From: Stenotrophomonas koreensis
GTDB lineage: Bacteria > Pseudomonadota > Gammaproteobacteria > Xanthomonadales > Xanthomonadaceae
Length of the DNA stretch: 58,539 nucleotides
Direction: 5' to 3'
Assembly: GCF_001431525.1 (NCBI RefSeq)
Contig: NZ_LDJH01000022.1
Span: 1-58,539, forward strand
The notes beneath the pieces are model-generated. The model saw only the letters and a program-made list of their open reading frames with translations, made no database searches and was not told the origin of the DNA. The position numbers were made by a program, and so were the translations under genes. Shown here piece by piece: positions 43,267-51,532 of this stretch. The stretch's first letter is position 1. Each line of letters begins with the position of its first letter.

Positions 43267-43291
43267 AACTTGGCGTTCGTTTTGCCAAGTT
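43267..43291. promoter_or_regulatory. Inverted repeat upstream of the AraC-type gene (candidate operator)
   Basis: Perfect 8-bp arms AACTTGGC and GCCAAGTT are separated by 9 nt. The centre-to-centre distance is about 17 nt, near 1.6 helical turns. It sits just upstream of the regulator start, in a 131-bp gap that also holds a second, weaker repeat GTCTTTC/GAAAGAC at 43333-43359. Confidence 0.5.
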
Positions 43292-43377
43292 CGTGCAGCA
43301 GTGTCAGGAAAGTCCTACGAAGGGCCGCCGAGGTCTTTCCGAAATTCATGCCGAAAGACTTACGAAAGCAAATTTAC

Positions 43378-45627
43378 CTACAGAATCAATCGCTTGGAGA
43401 AATACTCAAGCTGAGCCTCAGCTGTATCGAACAACGGCATCAGGCCGATATCCCCGCCCTCGCGTTCAGCCACGGCCATCAACAACGCACCATCTTCAGC
43501 GCTGCTGAAGCCACCGAAGCTGGCAGCCAGCCGGCGGTCCAGGCAACGCAGGTCCTGGCCACTGTCACGCTGCTGCGGTTGGGGGTTCAGCAGCCGCAGC
43601 GCGTTGCGGCAGTGCGCTGCGATCTGGCTGTACCAGATGCTGCCATCGGCAGAGACCTCCCAGCTGCGGTAGCGCCAGCGCGTGGGCCAATGGGTGTTCA
43701 CCACTGCGGTCTGGCCGCTGGCGGTATCCCAGGCAAACAGACCGGGACGGTCAAAACGGGTGAACAGCACCCGCCCACGGCTGCGGTCCCAACGCAACTG
43801 GCTGACGCCATCCAGACGGGCCAGTTCCTGCCATGGCGTGCGGTCACGGTCAAACAGCCGCAGCCGGCCGCGGTCATCGGCACGTTCCAGTACCAGCAAC
43901 TGGTTGGCGCTGTCGGTATAGGCAGCCTGCAGGATTTGCGAAGACACCGGTACCGGCAGCGGCACCGCCGTACCGGCGCCGGAAAGCTCGTACAGCACGC
44001 TGCGCTGCGCCTGGTCCTGACCGATCAACAAGGCGTGCTGGCCCTGCCGGTCCCAGACCGCCTGCTGCCTGACATCGGGCTGCACACCGACCACCAGACG
44101 CAGCGCACCGCGGCCATCGCCACGTCCCTGCCAGACCGCCGGGACGCCACTGCGGTCGGAAAACAGCAACAGCTGCTGGCCATCGGCCGACAGGGCCGGT
44201 GCCAGTTCGCGGCCGACACTGGGATAGATCCGCTGCGGCGGCTGGTCGCGGCCATACCGCAGCAGTCCGGTTTGCGCGCGCCGCTGCATGAAGGCCAGCA
44301 TCGGCACCTGGCGTGCGGCAGCCGGCAGCTGCGCATCCTCCACACCGAGGTCGCGCCAGACACCGGGCTGCCGGGTGTCCAGCTGCTGCAGCCGGGCCTC
44401 CATCCCGATCCGACGACCGACCACGATATGGCGGCTGTCACTGAGCCAGCTCAGCCCGCGGATCTGCATCAAGCCCGGGTCCAGTGGCTGCAGTGCACCG
44501 CCCCCGGCCGGCATCATGTACAGCCGTCCCAGCTGCGGATTGCGCGCAAACACCAGCCAGCGCCCATCCGGCGAGATGCGCGGGTTGTAATCCAGGTCAC
44601 CGGGCTGGCGCGGATAGTCCAGCGGCTGCCAACGGCGCTCGGCGATATGGAACAACGCAATCCCCGCCCGCCCGGGCTGGGCGGAAAAACTGCCGATGAC
44701 CAGCGTGCGGCCATCGGCGCTGAAATCAAAACTGAGCAGTTCTGCCGGCGAGCAGTCCAGCAGCTCCACCGGTGGCTGCTGGCCATCGGCGGCGGCCAGC
44801 ATCAACTGGCAACGGCCATCGGCATGAAAGCGCGCGAACGCAATCTGGCTGCCATCCGGCGACCAGCTGGGCAGGCGGTCATGCGCCTGCAGCGGGGTGT
44901 CGCTCAGGGCATGCAGCGGACTGTTGGCCAAGCGCTTGCGCACGAAGATCTGCGAGCGCTCCTGCTGGCTGTTGACCGCGGTATAGGCCAGCTGGTCGCC
45001 CGCTGGCGACAGCGCGGGGTGGGTTTCGGTTTCCAGGCTGGAGGTCAACAGCCGGTACGGGCGTACCGGCAGCGGGTTGCTGGAGGCCGCCTGGGCCTGG
45101 CTGCGCTGCTGCCACAACAGCCACGACAGCATTGCGATCGCCAGCACCAGCGCCACCGCCAGCGCAATCAACAACCAACGCCGCAGCACCCGCCGACGCC
45201 GGCGCGGCGGCTCCGCGCTGAAGCCGGCTTCGGTCGGACGCAGACCCGGCTCCGGGGCGTCTGGCGTGGCCGGCAAGGACATAACCGCAACCGGCACCAG
45301 CAGCCGATAACCGCTGCGCGCAATGGTTTCGATATAGGGCTCACTGCCATCGGCAGCGGCAAAAGCCTTGCGCAGCTGGGTCACGGCCTGGGTCAGCACG
45401 TCATCGGTCGGTGCCGAATCGGGCCAGACACCGGCCAGCAGGCTCTCGCGTGTCACCACTTGCCCGCCGGCTACTGCCAGCAGCCGCAATACCGCCATTG
45501 CCTTGGGGGTTACCCGGCGAACCCGCGGCGAGGAAGGCCCGGTAATCTCACGCGACGCCGTTTCGACACGGCAGCGGCCAACCTGCAGCACTATGGCAGT
45601 GGCCACTGCCGATAGCGCAGAAGTCAT
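43378..45627 (-). CDS. CadC-like transmembrane regulator with TolB-type repeats
   Basis: One-component membrane regulator of 749 residues. The N-terminal winged helix of the OmpR/PhoB type (about 15-112; RVTPKAMAVLRLLAVAGGQ and the wing IARSGYRLL) lies in the cytosol. A basic stop-transfer stretch PRRRRRVLRR and one membrane helix (151-171) follow. The periplasmic part of about 570 residues contains repeated PD40/TolB-like blades with signatures such as HPALSPAGDQLAYT, PSWSPDGSQIAFARF and PRISPDGRWLVFAR. Such proteins sense periplasmic conditions and regulate nearby genes. The start was placed at MTSALSAVATA. It stands between the AraC-type gene and a SARP-type gene. Confidence 0.88.
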   Translation of the reverse strand: MTSALSAVATAIVLQVGRCRVETASREITGPSSPRVRRVTPKAMAVLRLLAVAGGQVVTRESLLAGVWPDSAPTDDVLTQAVTQLRKAFAAADGSEPYIETIARSGYRLLVPVAVMSLPATPDAPEPGLRPTEAGFSAEPPRRRRRVLRRWLLIALAVALVLAIAMLSWLLWQQRSQAQAASSNPLPVRPYRLLTSSLETETHPALSPAGDQLAYTAVNSQQERSQIFVRKRLANSPLHALSDTPLQAHDRLPSWSPDGSQIAFARFHADGRCQLMLAAADGQQPPVELLDCSPAELLSFDFSADGRTLVIGSFSAQPGRAGIALFHIAERRWQPLDYPRQPGDLDYNPRISPDGRWLVFARNPQLGRLYMMPAGGGALQPLDPGLMQIRGLSWLSDSRHIVVGRRIGMEARLQQLDTRQPGVWRDLGVEDAQLPAAARQVPMLAFMQRRAQTGLLRYGRDQPPQRIYPSVGRELAPALSADGQQLLLFSDRSGVPAVWQGRGDGRGALRLVVGVQPDVRQQAVWDRQGQHALLIGQDQAQRSVLYELSGAGTAVPLPVPVSSQILQAAYTDSANQLLVLERADDRGRLRLFDRDRTPWQELARLDGVSQLRWDRSRGRVLFTRFDRPGLFAWDTASGQTAVVNTHWPTRWRYRSWEVSADGSIWYSQIAAHCRNALRLLNPQPQQRDSGQDLRCLDRRLAASFGGFSSAEDGALLMAVAEREGGDIGLMPLFDTAEAQLEYFSKRLIL

Positions 45628-45853
45628 TGCCCAGCACTCCACGTCAATCGCCAGGATCGACCGGTAGCGGGCAACGGACACAGGCTGGCGCAAGCGCCAG
45701 AGGCAGCAAACAGCATCGGCATGTACAGCAAAGGGTTTTCAGCCGCAGGAGGATAGCCTAGGCATTGTTAATCGCAGCCGACAACGGCCGCGGTGACGGC
45801 AGGCAAATCTCTCTCTCGCCGACGCATTCCAATAACCCGAAACATCCTGCATT

Positions 45854-45877
45854 CGCGCCGCATGGCGCGCTTTTTTT
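45854..45877 (+). terminator. Orphan plus-strand terminator
   Basis: A 6-bp GC stem CGCGCC/GGCGCG with a GCAT loop is followed by C and then seven T residues on the plus strand only. Both flanking genes are on the minus strand, so it may end an unannotated plus-strand RNA. Confidence 0.65.
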
Positions 45878-45924
45878 GCCTGTGCATCCGGGCACCCGCT
45901 GCCACCTGTGTGGCCGGCCCACGC

Positions 45925-46725
45925 TTACACGACGGTGGCCTGGATGCAGCGGGCCAGAACCGCGGTGTCAGGGTCGGGCAACACCCCCAGTTCCTTCTCC
46001 AGCTGCTGGGCCAGGCTCTGGTAACTGGCCAGGGCGAGCTCGGCCTGGCCCAGCGCGCAGTACAGCTGCATGCGCTGCCGGTGCAGGCGTTCATCCCAGG
46101 GATCGACCTGGATCTGGCAGCGCACACATTCCAGCGCCAGCCGCCAGTCGTGGCCGCGCTCGGCCACCGCCCGCAGGCGCTCCAGCGCCCGCCGCCACAA
46201 CTGCCGGTACCAGCGCCGCTGCCCAGCCAGCCACTGGTCAAACGCCGGACAGCCATCGACATCCCAGTCCGCCAGCAGCTCATCGCAGTGCAGCAGCCAA
46301 TCCATCGCAGGCAGCTGCGCGCTGTGCTCGCCGATGGCCACCGCCTCGATGATCTGCAGGTCCACCTGCGCCTGGCCCCAGGTCAACTGCAGCTGGACAT
46401 GCGTGCGGTCGATCTGCAGCACCTCCGGGCCCAGGATCGGCAGCAGCCTGCGGCGTAAATCGCACAGTACCTGACGCAGGTTGGTCAGCCCGGCGCTGGC
46501 AGGCAGGTCGGGCCAGAACAGCTCTGCCAGGTCACTGCGCCGATGCCGGCGGCAGCTTTCCACCGCCAGATAGCTCAACAGCCCGCTGCCCTTGCGATAC
46601 AGCAGCCTTGGCCTGGCCGCAGCGGCTACTCCCTCCTGGGTGACCAGGCCCAGTAACGGCGTTACACCAGCCGAAGGCTGCCAGAGTCGATCCAATCCGG
46701 TCGGCCATTGTTCAAGACTGCTCAT
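45925..46725 (-). CDS. SARP-type regulator with bacterial transcriptional activator domain
   Basis: Transcriptional regulator of 266 residues of the AfsR/DnrI (SARP) architecture. The N-terminal OmpR-like winged helix (about 45-130) has RKGSGLLSYLAVESCRRHRR then LAELFWPDLPASAGLTNLRQVL, shown in part. The bacterial transcriptional activator domain follows (about 135-262; CQIQVDPWDERLHRQRMQLY and GQAELALASYQSLAQQLEKE). This type is best known from actinomycetes and is less usual in gammaproteobacteria. The start at MSSLEQWPT was chosen because upstream residues have no domain character. It is divergent from the ilv leader. Targets are unknown. Confidence 0.83.
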   Translation of the reverse strand: MSSLEQWPTGLDRLWQPSAGVTPLLGLVTQEGVAAAARPRLLYRKGSGLLSYLAVESCRRHRRSDLAELFWPDLPASAGLTNLRQVLCDLRRRLLPILGPEVLQIDRTHVQLQLTWGQAQVDLQIIEAVAIGEHSAQLPAMDWLLHCDELLADWDVDGCPAFDQWLAGQRRWYRQLWRRALERLRAVAERGHDWRLALECVRCQIQVDPWDERLHRQRMQLYCALGQAELALASYQSLAQQLEKELGVLPDPDTAVLARCIQATVV

Positions 46726-46987
46726 TGCATTGCCCTGGTTCCGAAGCGGGGCCACTCCCCACTGGACTACCGGCAAACAGCCGCAATTCCTATCACGCTG
46801 GCCGAGGCTGATTGGCCGGACCATACGGGCATCGTGCACCTGCCACAGCGGGCTTTCATGCGCAAAACCGGGGAAAACCATTGGTTTCAGATTCAACCAG
46901 ATGGCCGTTACCGCTGTAACGATCACGCTGCCACAACGCCTGGCCGGCAACCGGCTGCTAGCGGGTCAACAGCGGGCACAGCATCGC

Positions 46988-47017
46988 TTGACAGGGCAAC
47001 AAAGCCCATGGTTCTCT
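46988..47017 (+). promoter_or_regulatory. Candidate promoter of the ilv-leu operon
   Basis: A perfect TTGACA is followed after 18 nt by TTCTCT, which is a weak -10 match but lies exactly 6 nt before the leader-peptide ATG. Only the -35 is convincing. Confidence 0.4.
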
Positions 47018-47023
47018 CGACCC

Positions 47024-47140
47024 ATGCTGCAACGCCACATTCCCCTGCCGACCCCTGCATCAGTGACCACCGCGGTCGCTCAGCTGGTGGTGCTCCTACT
47101 TATTACCGGACCTACAGGTGCGGGGCTTTCTGACGCGTAG
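47024..47140 (+). CDS. ilvL: Branched-chain attenuator leader peptide
   Basis: Short ORF of 38 codons in front of the ilv operon. It contains seven consecutive branched-chain codons (Leu-Val-Val-Leu-Leu-Leu-Ile, 47084-47104), including the Leu codon CTA. This is the hallmark of an ilv attenuator, where ribosome stalling on uncharged Leu, Val or Ile tRNA blocks the terminator. The peptide ends Gly-Leu-Ser-Asp-Ala 24 nt before the terminator stem. No Shine-Dalgarno is seen; the transcript may start at the ATG, or translation may begin at the in-frame GTG at 47063. Confidence 0.8.
   Translation: MLQRHIPLPTPASVTTAVAQLVVLLLITGPTGAGLSDA
47120..47129 (+). promoter_or_regulatory. Antiterminator strand of the first ilv attenuator
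   Basis: GCGGGGCTTT copies the terminator's 3' arm (GCGGGGTTTTT) except for one inserted C. It can therefore pair with the 5' arm at 47164-47174 over nine base pairs with a single bulge. It lies 15 nt after the control codons, so a stalled ribosome would leave it free. Confidence 0.7.
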
Positions 47141-47163
47141 ACACCCAACGTCAGGATCAAGTC

Positions 47164-47197
47164 AAAAACCCCGCCCCGCTCCCGGTGCGGGGTTTTT
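47164..47197 (+). terminator. First ilv attenuator terminator
   Basis: An 11-bp stem AAAAACCCCGC/GCGGGGTTTTT with a 12-nt loop ends in five T residues. It follows the ilvL peptide and is mutually exclusive with the antiterminator. Confidence 0.88.
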
Positions 47198-47226
47198 CAT
47201 TTCCAGCCTTTCTTTCAGTTGAAACC

Positions 47227-47343
47227 ATGAGCCAGCCCACCATGACCACCGCCGCCAAACCTCAGCAGCCCGCTGGCGCTGGCAGCGCGCCTGTGGCCTG
47301 CGCCTGCGCTTCCCGCAATGCCCCCGACACAGCCGCTGCGTAA
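47227..47343 (+). CDS. Second leader ORF, alanine-rich 38-residue peptide
   Basis: A 38-codon ORF beginning ATG AGC CAG CCC and ending TAA, between the first attenuator and ilvC. Twelve of its codons are alanine, with a VACACAS segment and a final Ala-Ala-Ala. Branched-chain residues are nearly absent (one Val). Its stop lies in the loop of a second intrinsic terminator, so a terminating ribosome would cover that terminator's 5' arm. No Shine-Dalgarno is seen. Coding is supported only by position and by this overlap; it might be a chance ORF. Confidence 0.45.
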   Translation: MSQPTMTTAAKPQQPAGAGSAPVACACASRNAPDTAAA

Positions 47344-47365
47344 TCCACGCCGCGGCTGTTTTTTT
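47329..47365 (+). terminator. Second terminator in the ilv leader
   Basis: An 8-bp stem ACAGCCGC/GCGGCTGT with an additional GCG/CGC pairing in the loop is followed by seven T residues, ending 24 nt before the ilvC ATG. Without regulation it would stop transcription before ilvC. Confidence 0.82.
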
Positions 47366-47389
47366 GACTCCAGCAAGGACCCAAGCACG

Positions 47390-48364
47390 ATGAGCAGCAA
47401 CGACAAGCCCCAGATCAAGATCACCGTGGTCGGCTACGGCAGCCAGGGCCGCGCCCATGCGCTGAACCTGCGTGATTCCGGCTTCGATGTCACCGTGGGC
47501 CTGCGCCCGGGTGGCCCGACCGAGGCGAAGGCCCAGGCCGATGGCTTCACCGTCAAGCCCGTGGCCGAGGCAGTGGCCGATGCCGACCTGGTCGCGGTAC
47601 TGACCCCGGACATGGTGCAGAAGAAGCTCTACAACGACGTGCTGGCGCCGAACCTGAAGCAGGGGGCCTGCCTGCTGTTCGCCCACGGCCTGAACGTGCA
47701 CTTCGGCATGATCACCCCGCGCGAGGACCTGGACGTGGTGCTGGTCGCGCCCAAGGGCCCGGGCGCGCTGGTGCGTCGCGAGTATGAAATCGGCCGCGGC
47801 GTGCCGTGCATCTATGCCGTGCACCAGGACAAGAGCGGCCAGGCCGAGCAGCTGGCCCTGGCCTACGCCGGCGGGCTGGGCGGCGCACGCGCCAACATCA
47901 TCAAGACCACGTTCAAGGAAGAGACCGAGACCGACCTGTTCGGCGAGCAGGCGGTGCTGTGCGGCGGTGCCTCGGCACTGGTGCAGGCCGGTTTCGAAAC
48001 CCTGGTCGAGGCTGGCTACCAGCCGGAAATCGCCTATTACGAAGTGCTGCACGAGCTGAAGCTGATCGTGGACCTGTTCTACGAAGGTGGCATCACCCGG
48101 ATGCTGGAGTTCATCTCCGAAACCGCGCAGTACGGCGATTTCGTCTCCGGCCCGCGGGTGATCGACGCCTCGGTCAAGGCGCGGATGAAGGACGTGCTGA
48201 CCGATATCCAGAACGGCACCTTCACCCGCAACTGGCAGGCCGAATACGACGCTGGCCTGCCCAACTACAAGCAGTGGCAGCAGGCCGACAAGGATCACCC
48301 GATCGAGAAGGTCGGCCGCGAGCTGCGCGCCAAGATGGTCTGGCTGCAATCCCAGAACGCGTAA
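47390..48364 (+). CDS. ilvC: Ketol-acid reductoisomerase
   Basis: NADPH-dependent isomerisation and reduction of acetolactate or acetohydroxybutyrate in valine, leucine and isoleucine synthesis. It has 324 residues, class I. The Rossmann motif is [19 protein letters not shown], and [18 protein letters not shown] and [19 protein letters not shown] hold the Mg-binding acids (shortened). The ATG at MSSNDKPQ has AAGGA 10 nt upstream; the upstream in-frame reading crosses the terminator and is rejected. First structural gene of the operon. Confidence 0.96.
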   Translation: MSSNDKPQIKITVVGYGSQGRAHALNLRDSGFDVTVGLRPGGPTEAKAQADGFTVKPVAEAVADADLVAVLTPDMVQKKLYNDVLAPNLKQGACLLFAHGLNVHFGMITPREDLDVVLVAPKGPGALVRREYEIGRGVPCIYAVHQDKSGQAEQLALAYAGGLGGARANIIKTTFKEETETDLFGEQAVLCGGASALVQAGFETLVEAGYQPEIAYYEVLHELKLIVDLFYEGGITRMLEFISETAQYGDFVSGPRVIDASVKARMKDVLTDIQNGTFTRNWQAEYDAGLPNYKQWQQADKDHPIEKVGRELRAKMVWLQSQNA

Positions 48365-48403
48365 CCGGCGCGGTCCCCCACCCGCTTCAGGCAAAGGTCA
48401 CAC

Positions 48404-50125
48404 ATGAACACCCAAGCACCAAGCACGCCGCGCAATGGCGCGCGCTGGTTGACCCAGGCCCTGGAGGCCGAAGGCGTGGATACGCTGTTCGGCTATCCGG
48501 GCGGCACGATCATGCCCTTCTACGATGCCCTGGTGGATTCCTCGCTCAAGCACATCCTGGTACGCCATGAACAGGGTGCCGCGCTGGCTGCCAATGGCTA
48601 TGCGCGGGCCAGCGGCCGGGTCGGTGTCTGTGTGGCCACCTCCGGGCCGGGGGCCTCGAACCTGGTCACCGGCATCGCCGATGCGATGCTCGACTCGGTG
48701 CCGATGGTGTGCATCACCGGCCAGGTACCCACGCCGCTGCTGGGCACCGATGCCTTCCAGGAGCTGGACGTGTTCGGCATGACCCTGCCGATCGTCAAGC
48801 ATTCCTGGCTGGTGCGCAGTGTCGACGAGTTGCCGGCGGTGGTGGCCGCAGCCTTCAGGATCGCCCGCGAAGGCCGTCCCGGCCCGGTGCTGATCGACAT
48901 GCCCAAGAACGTGCAGCTGGCCGATGCCAGCCACCTGCCGGCGCATGTACCGGCCAGCGTGCCACCGGTGCCGGCACCGTGCCCGCAGCAGCTGGAACAG
49001 GCCATCGCCGCCATTGCCAGCGCGGAAAAACCGGTGGTGTATGCCGGTGGCGGGGTGGGCCTGGGCAAGGCGGTGGACGCGTTCCGCCAGTTCGTGGCCA
49101 ACAGCAACATCCCCACCGTGCTGTCGCTGCGCGGGCTGGGTGCGCTGACCGCCAACGATCCCAACTACCTGGGCATGCTCGGCATGCACGGCACCCGCGC
49201 GGCCAACATGGCGGTGCAGGAGTCGGACCTGCTGATCGTGGTCGGTGCCCGTTTCGATGACCGCGCCACCGGCAAGCTGGTCGAGTTCGCCCCGTTTGCA
49301 CGGGTGATCCACATCGATGCCGATGCCTACGAGATCTCCAAGCTGCGCACCGCCGATATCGCCGTGCCCGGCAACATCGCCGAGGCGCTGCAGGCACTGC
49401 AGTCGGTGCGCACGGACTGTGCACCGTGGCGGGCCCGCTGCATCGGCAACCGCGAACGCTTCCCGGCACGCTATGACGCCCCCGGCAACAGCATCTACGC
49501 CCCGTCGCTGCTCAAGCGCCTGAGCGAGCTGGCCCCGGCCGATGCGGTGATTGCCTGCGATGTCGGCCAGCACCAGATGTGGGTGGCCCAGCACTGCCGC
49601 TTCAACCACCCGGCCAACCACCTGACCTCCGGCGCGCTGGGCACGATGGGCTTCGGCCTGCCGGCAGCGATGGGTGCGCAGTTTGCCTGCCCCGAGCGCA
49701 CGGTGATCCTGGTCAATGGCGATGGCGGCTTCATGATGAACGTGCAGGAGCTGACCACCATCGCCCGCTGCAAGCTGCCGGTGAAGATCATCCTGCTCGA
49801 CAACGCCTGCCTGGGGATGGTGCGCCAGTGGCAGGAGCTGTTCCATGCCGAGCGCTACAGCGAGATCGACCTGTCCGACAACCCGGATTTCGCCGCGCTG
49901 GCCCGCGTGTTCGGCATCCCGGCCAGCCGCATCGATGACCGCAGCCAGGTCGAACAGGCCCTGGCCGAACTGCTGGCCAGCGACGGCCCGGCCCTGCTGC
50001 ATGTGGCCATCGATGCGCGTGCCAATGTCTGGCCGCTGGTGCCGCCGAACACCGCCAATTCCCACATGCTCGATGCCAACCCGGCCCACCGCGCACAGGA
50101 GACCGTCAATGCAATTCCGGCTTGA
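48404..50125 (+). CDS. ilvG: Acetolactate synthase large subunit, IlvG type
   Basis: ThDP-dependent condensation of pyruvate with pyruvate or 2-ketobutyrate. It has 573 residues. The catalytic Glu is in LVRHEQGAALAANGYAR, the ThDP-Mg motif is GDGGFMMN followed about 25 residues later by LLDNACLG, and the FAD-binding middle domain lies between. It is called IlvG because a small ilvM-type subunit gene follows with a 17-nt overlap. AAAGGT precedes the ATG. The frame is intact over its whole length, unlike ilvG of E. coli K-12, which is frameshifted. Confidence 0.94.
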   Translation: MNTQAPSTPRNGARWLTQALEAEGVDTLFGYPGGTIMPFYDALVDSSLKHILVRHEQGAALAANGYARASGRVGVCVATSGPGASNLVTGIADAMLDSVPMVCITGQVPTPLLGTDAFQELDVFGMTLPIVKHSWLVRSVDELPAVVAAAFRIAREGRPGPVLIDMPKNVQLADASHLPAHVPASVPPVPAPCPQQLEQAIAAIASAEKPVVYAGGGVGLGKAVDAFRQFVANSNIPTVLSLRGLGALTANDPNYLGMLGMHGTRAANMAVQESDLLIVVGARFDDRATGKLVEFAPFARVIHIDADAYEISKLRTADIAVPGNIAEALQALQSVRTDCAPWRARCIGNRERFPARYDAPGNSIYAPSLLKRLSELAPADAVIACDVGQHQMWVAQHCRFNHPANHLTSGALGTMGFGLPAAMGAQFACPERTVILVNGDGGFMMNVQELTTIARCKLPVKIILLDNACLGMVRQWQELFHAERYSEIDLSDNPDFAALARVFGIPASRIDDRSQVEQALAELLASDGPALLHVAIDARANVWPLVPPNTANSHMLDANPAHRAQETVNAIPA

Positions 50126-50366
50126 GCTGCAGATCAGTGCTGCCGAGGGCGCCATTGTGCGTGTACTGGGCATGATCGAGCGGCGCGGCTTCACGGCCCA
50201 TGCCATCCACGCCGAGCGCAACGGCGATGGCAGCTGGCAGCTGCAGATGCTGGTGGATGGCCAGCGCCCGGGGCATACCCTGGCGCTGCAGCTGGGCAAG
50301 GTCTACGACTGTCTGGCCGTGGCGGTGACCGCGCAGGCCGAGGTGGCCGGAGCACCGGTGGCATGA
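50109..50366 (+). CDS. ilvM: Acetolactate synthase small subunit, IlvM type
   Basis: Regulatory ACT-domain subunit of 85 residues (QFRLELQISAAEGAIVRVLG begins the first strand and helix). The short form lacks the C-terminal domain of IlvN/IlvH, fitting the IlvM type, which in enterobacteria gives valine-insensitive enzyme. It overlaps ilvG by 17 nt, so translation is coupled and stoichiometry maintained. Confidence 0.9.
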   Translation: MQFRLELQISAAEGAIVRVLGMIERRGFTAHAIHAERNGDGSWQLQMLVDGQRPGHTLALQLGKVYDCLAVAVTAQAEVAGAPVA

Positions 50367-50447
50367 TGGTTTGCCCCGCCCCTGCCGTTACCGGCCGGGC
50401 CCACCCACGGGCAGCACGGCAGCGCCGGCCCGCAGCGGCCGCACGCC

Positions 50448-51532
50448 ATGCGTGAGCAGCGCGCACCGCTGGCACCGGACGGCGTGGAAAGCCGCGTCAG
50501 CGTGGCCGATGTGCTGGCCGCCAAGGCGCGGCTGCGCCGCTACCTGCCCGATACCCCGCTGCATTACGCCGAGCGTTTCGGGGTCTGGTTGAAGCTGGAA
50601 AACCTGCAGCGCACCGGCTCCTACAAGGTTCGCGGCGCGCTCAATGCGCTGCTGGCAGGGATCGAACGCGGCGATGAGCGCCCGGTGATCTGCGCCTCGG
50701 CCGGCAACCATGCCCAGGGCCTGGCATGGGCGGCCTGGCGGCTGGGCGTGACCGCGATCGCGGTGATGCCGACCGCCGCGCCGGCGACCAAGGTGGCCGG
50801 GGTCAAGCACTGGGGTGGCACCGTGCGCCTGCATGGCAACAGTTATGACGAGGCCTATGCCTTTGCGTTGAACCTGGCCCAGGAAAACGGCTGGCGCTTC
50901 CTGTCCGCCTTTGATGATCCGGACGTGATCGCCGGCCAGGGCACCGTCGGCCTGGAACTGGCCCCGCACGCGCCGGATGTGGTGATCGTGCCGATCGGCG
51001 GCGGCGGGCTGGCCTCCGGGGTCGCGCTGGCGCTCAAATCCCAGGGCGTGCGCGTGGTCGGGGCCCAGGTCGAGGGCGTGGATTCGATGGTCCGTGCCAT
51101 CGCCGGTGACACCCGTGCCATCGACCCGGTGCCAACCCTGGCCGACGGCGTCAAGGTCAAGATTCCCGGCTTCATCACCCGCCGGCTGTGCGCCAGCCTG
51201 CTCGATGACGTGGTCATCGTGCGCGAGGCCGAGCTGCGCGAGACCCTGGTGCGGCTGGCGCTGGAAGAACACCTGATTGCCGAAGGTGCCGGCGCCCTGG
51301 CCCTGGCCGCCGGCCGCCGCGTGGCCGGCAAGCGCAAATGCGCGGTGGTCTCCGGCGGCAACATCGATGCCAGCGTCCTGGCTGGCCTGCTTTCCGACAT
51401 CCGCCCGCGTCCGCCGCGAAAACCGCGCCGGCGCACCAGCGAACGACTACGCAGCGGCCCCCAGGGCCGCAACAGCTCCAGCAATTTTCCGCATACTTCC
51501 TTTATTGCCACCGCCGGCGAGGAGACACCCAG

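Noticed and set aside
45765..46352. Plus-strand ORF starting at TTG with AGGAGG upstream
   Set aside because: Most of it runs antisense to the SARP-type gene, the ribosome site is 12 nt away, and the product is low-complexity. The associated terminator is reported separately.
47318..47389. N-terminally extended IlvC
   Set aside because: The extension reads through the terminator stem and T run (Cys-Phe-Phe). The ATG at 47390 starts the conserved protein.
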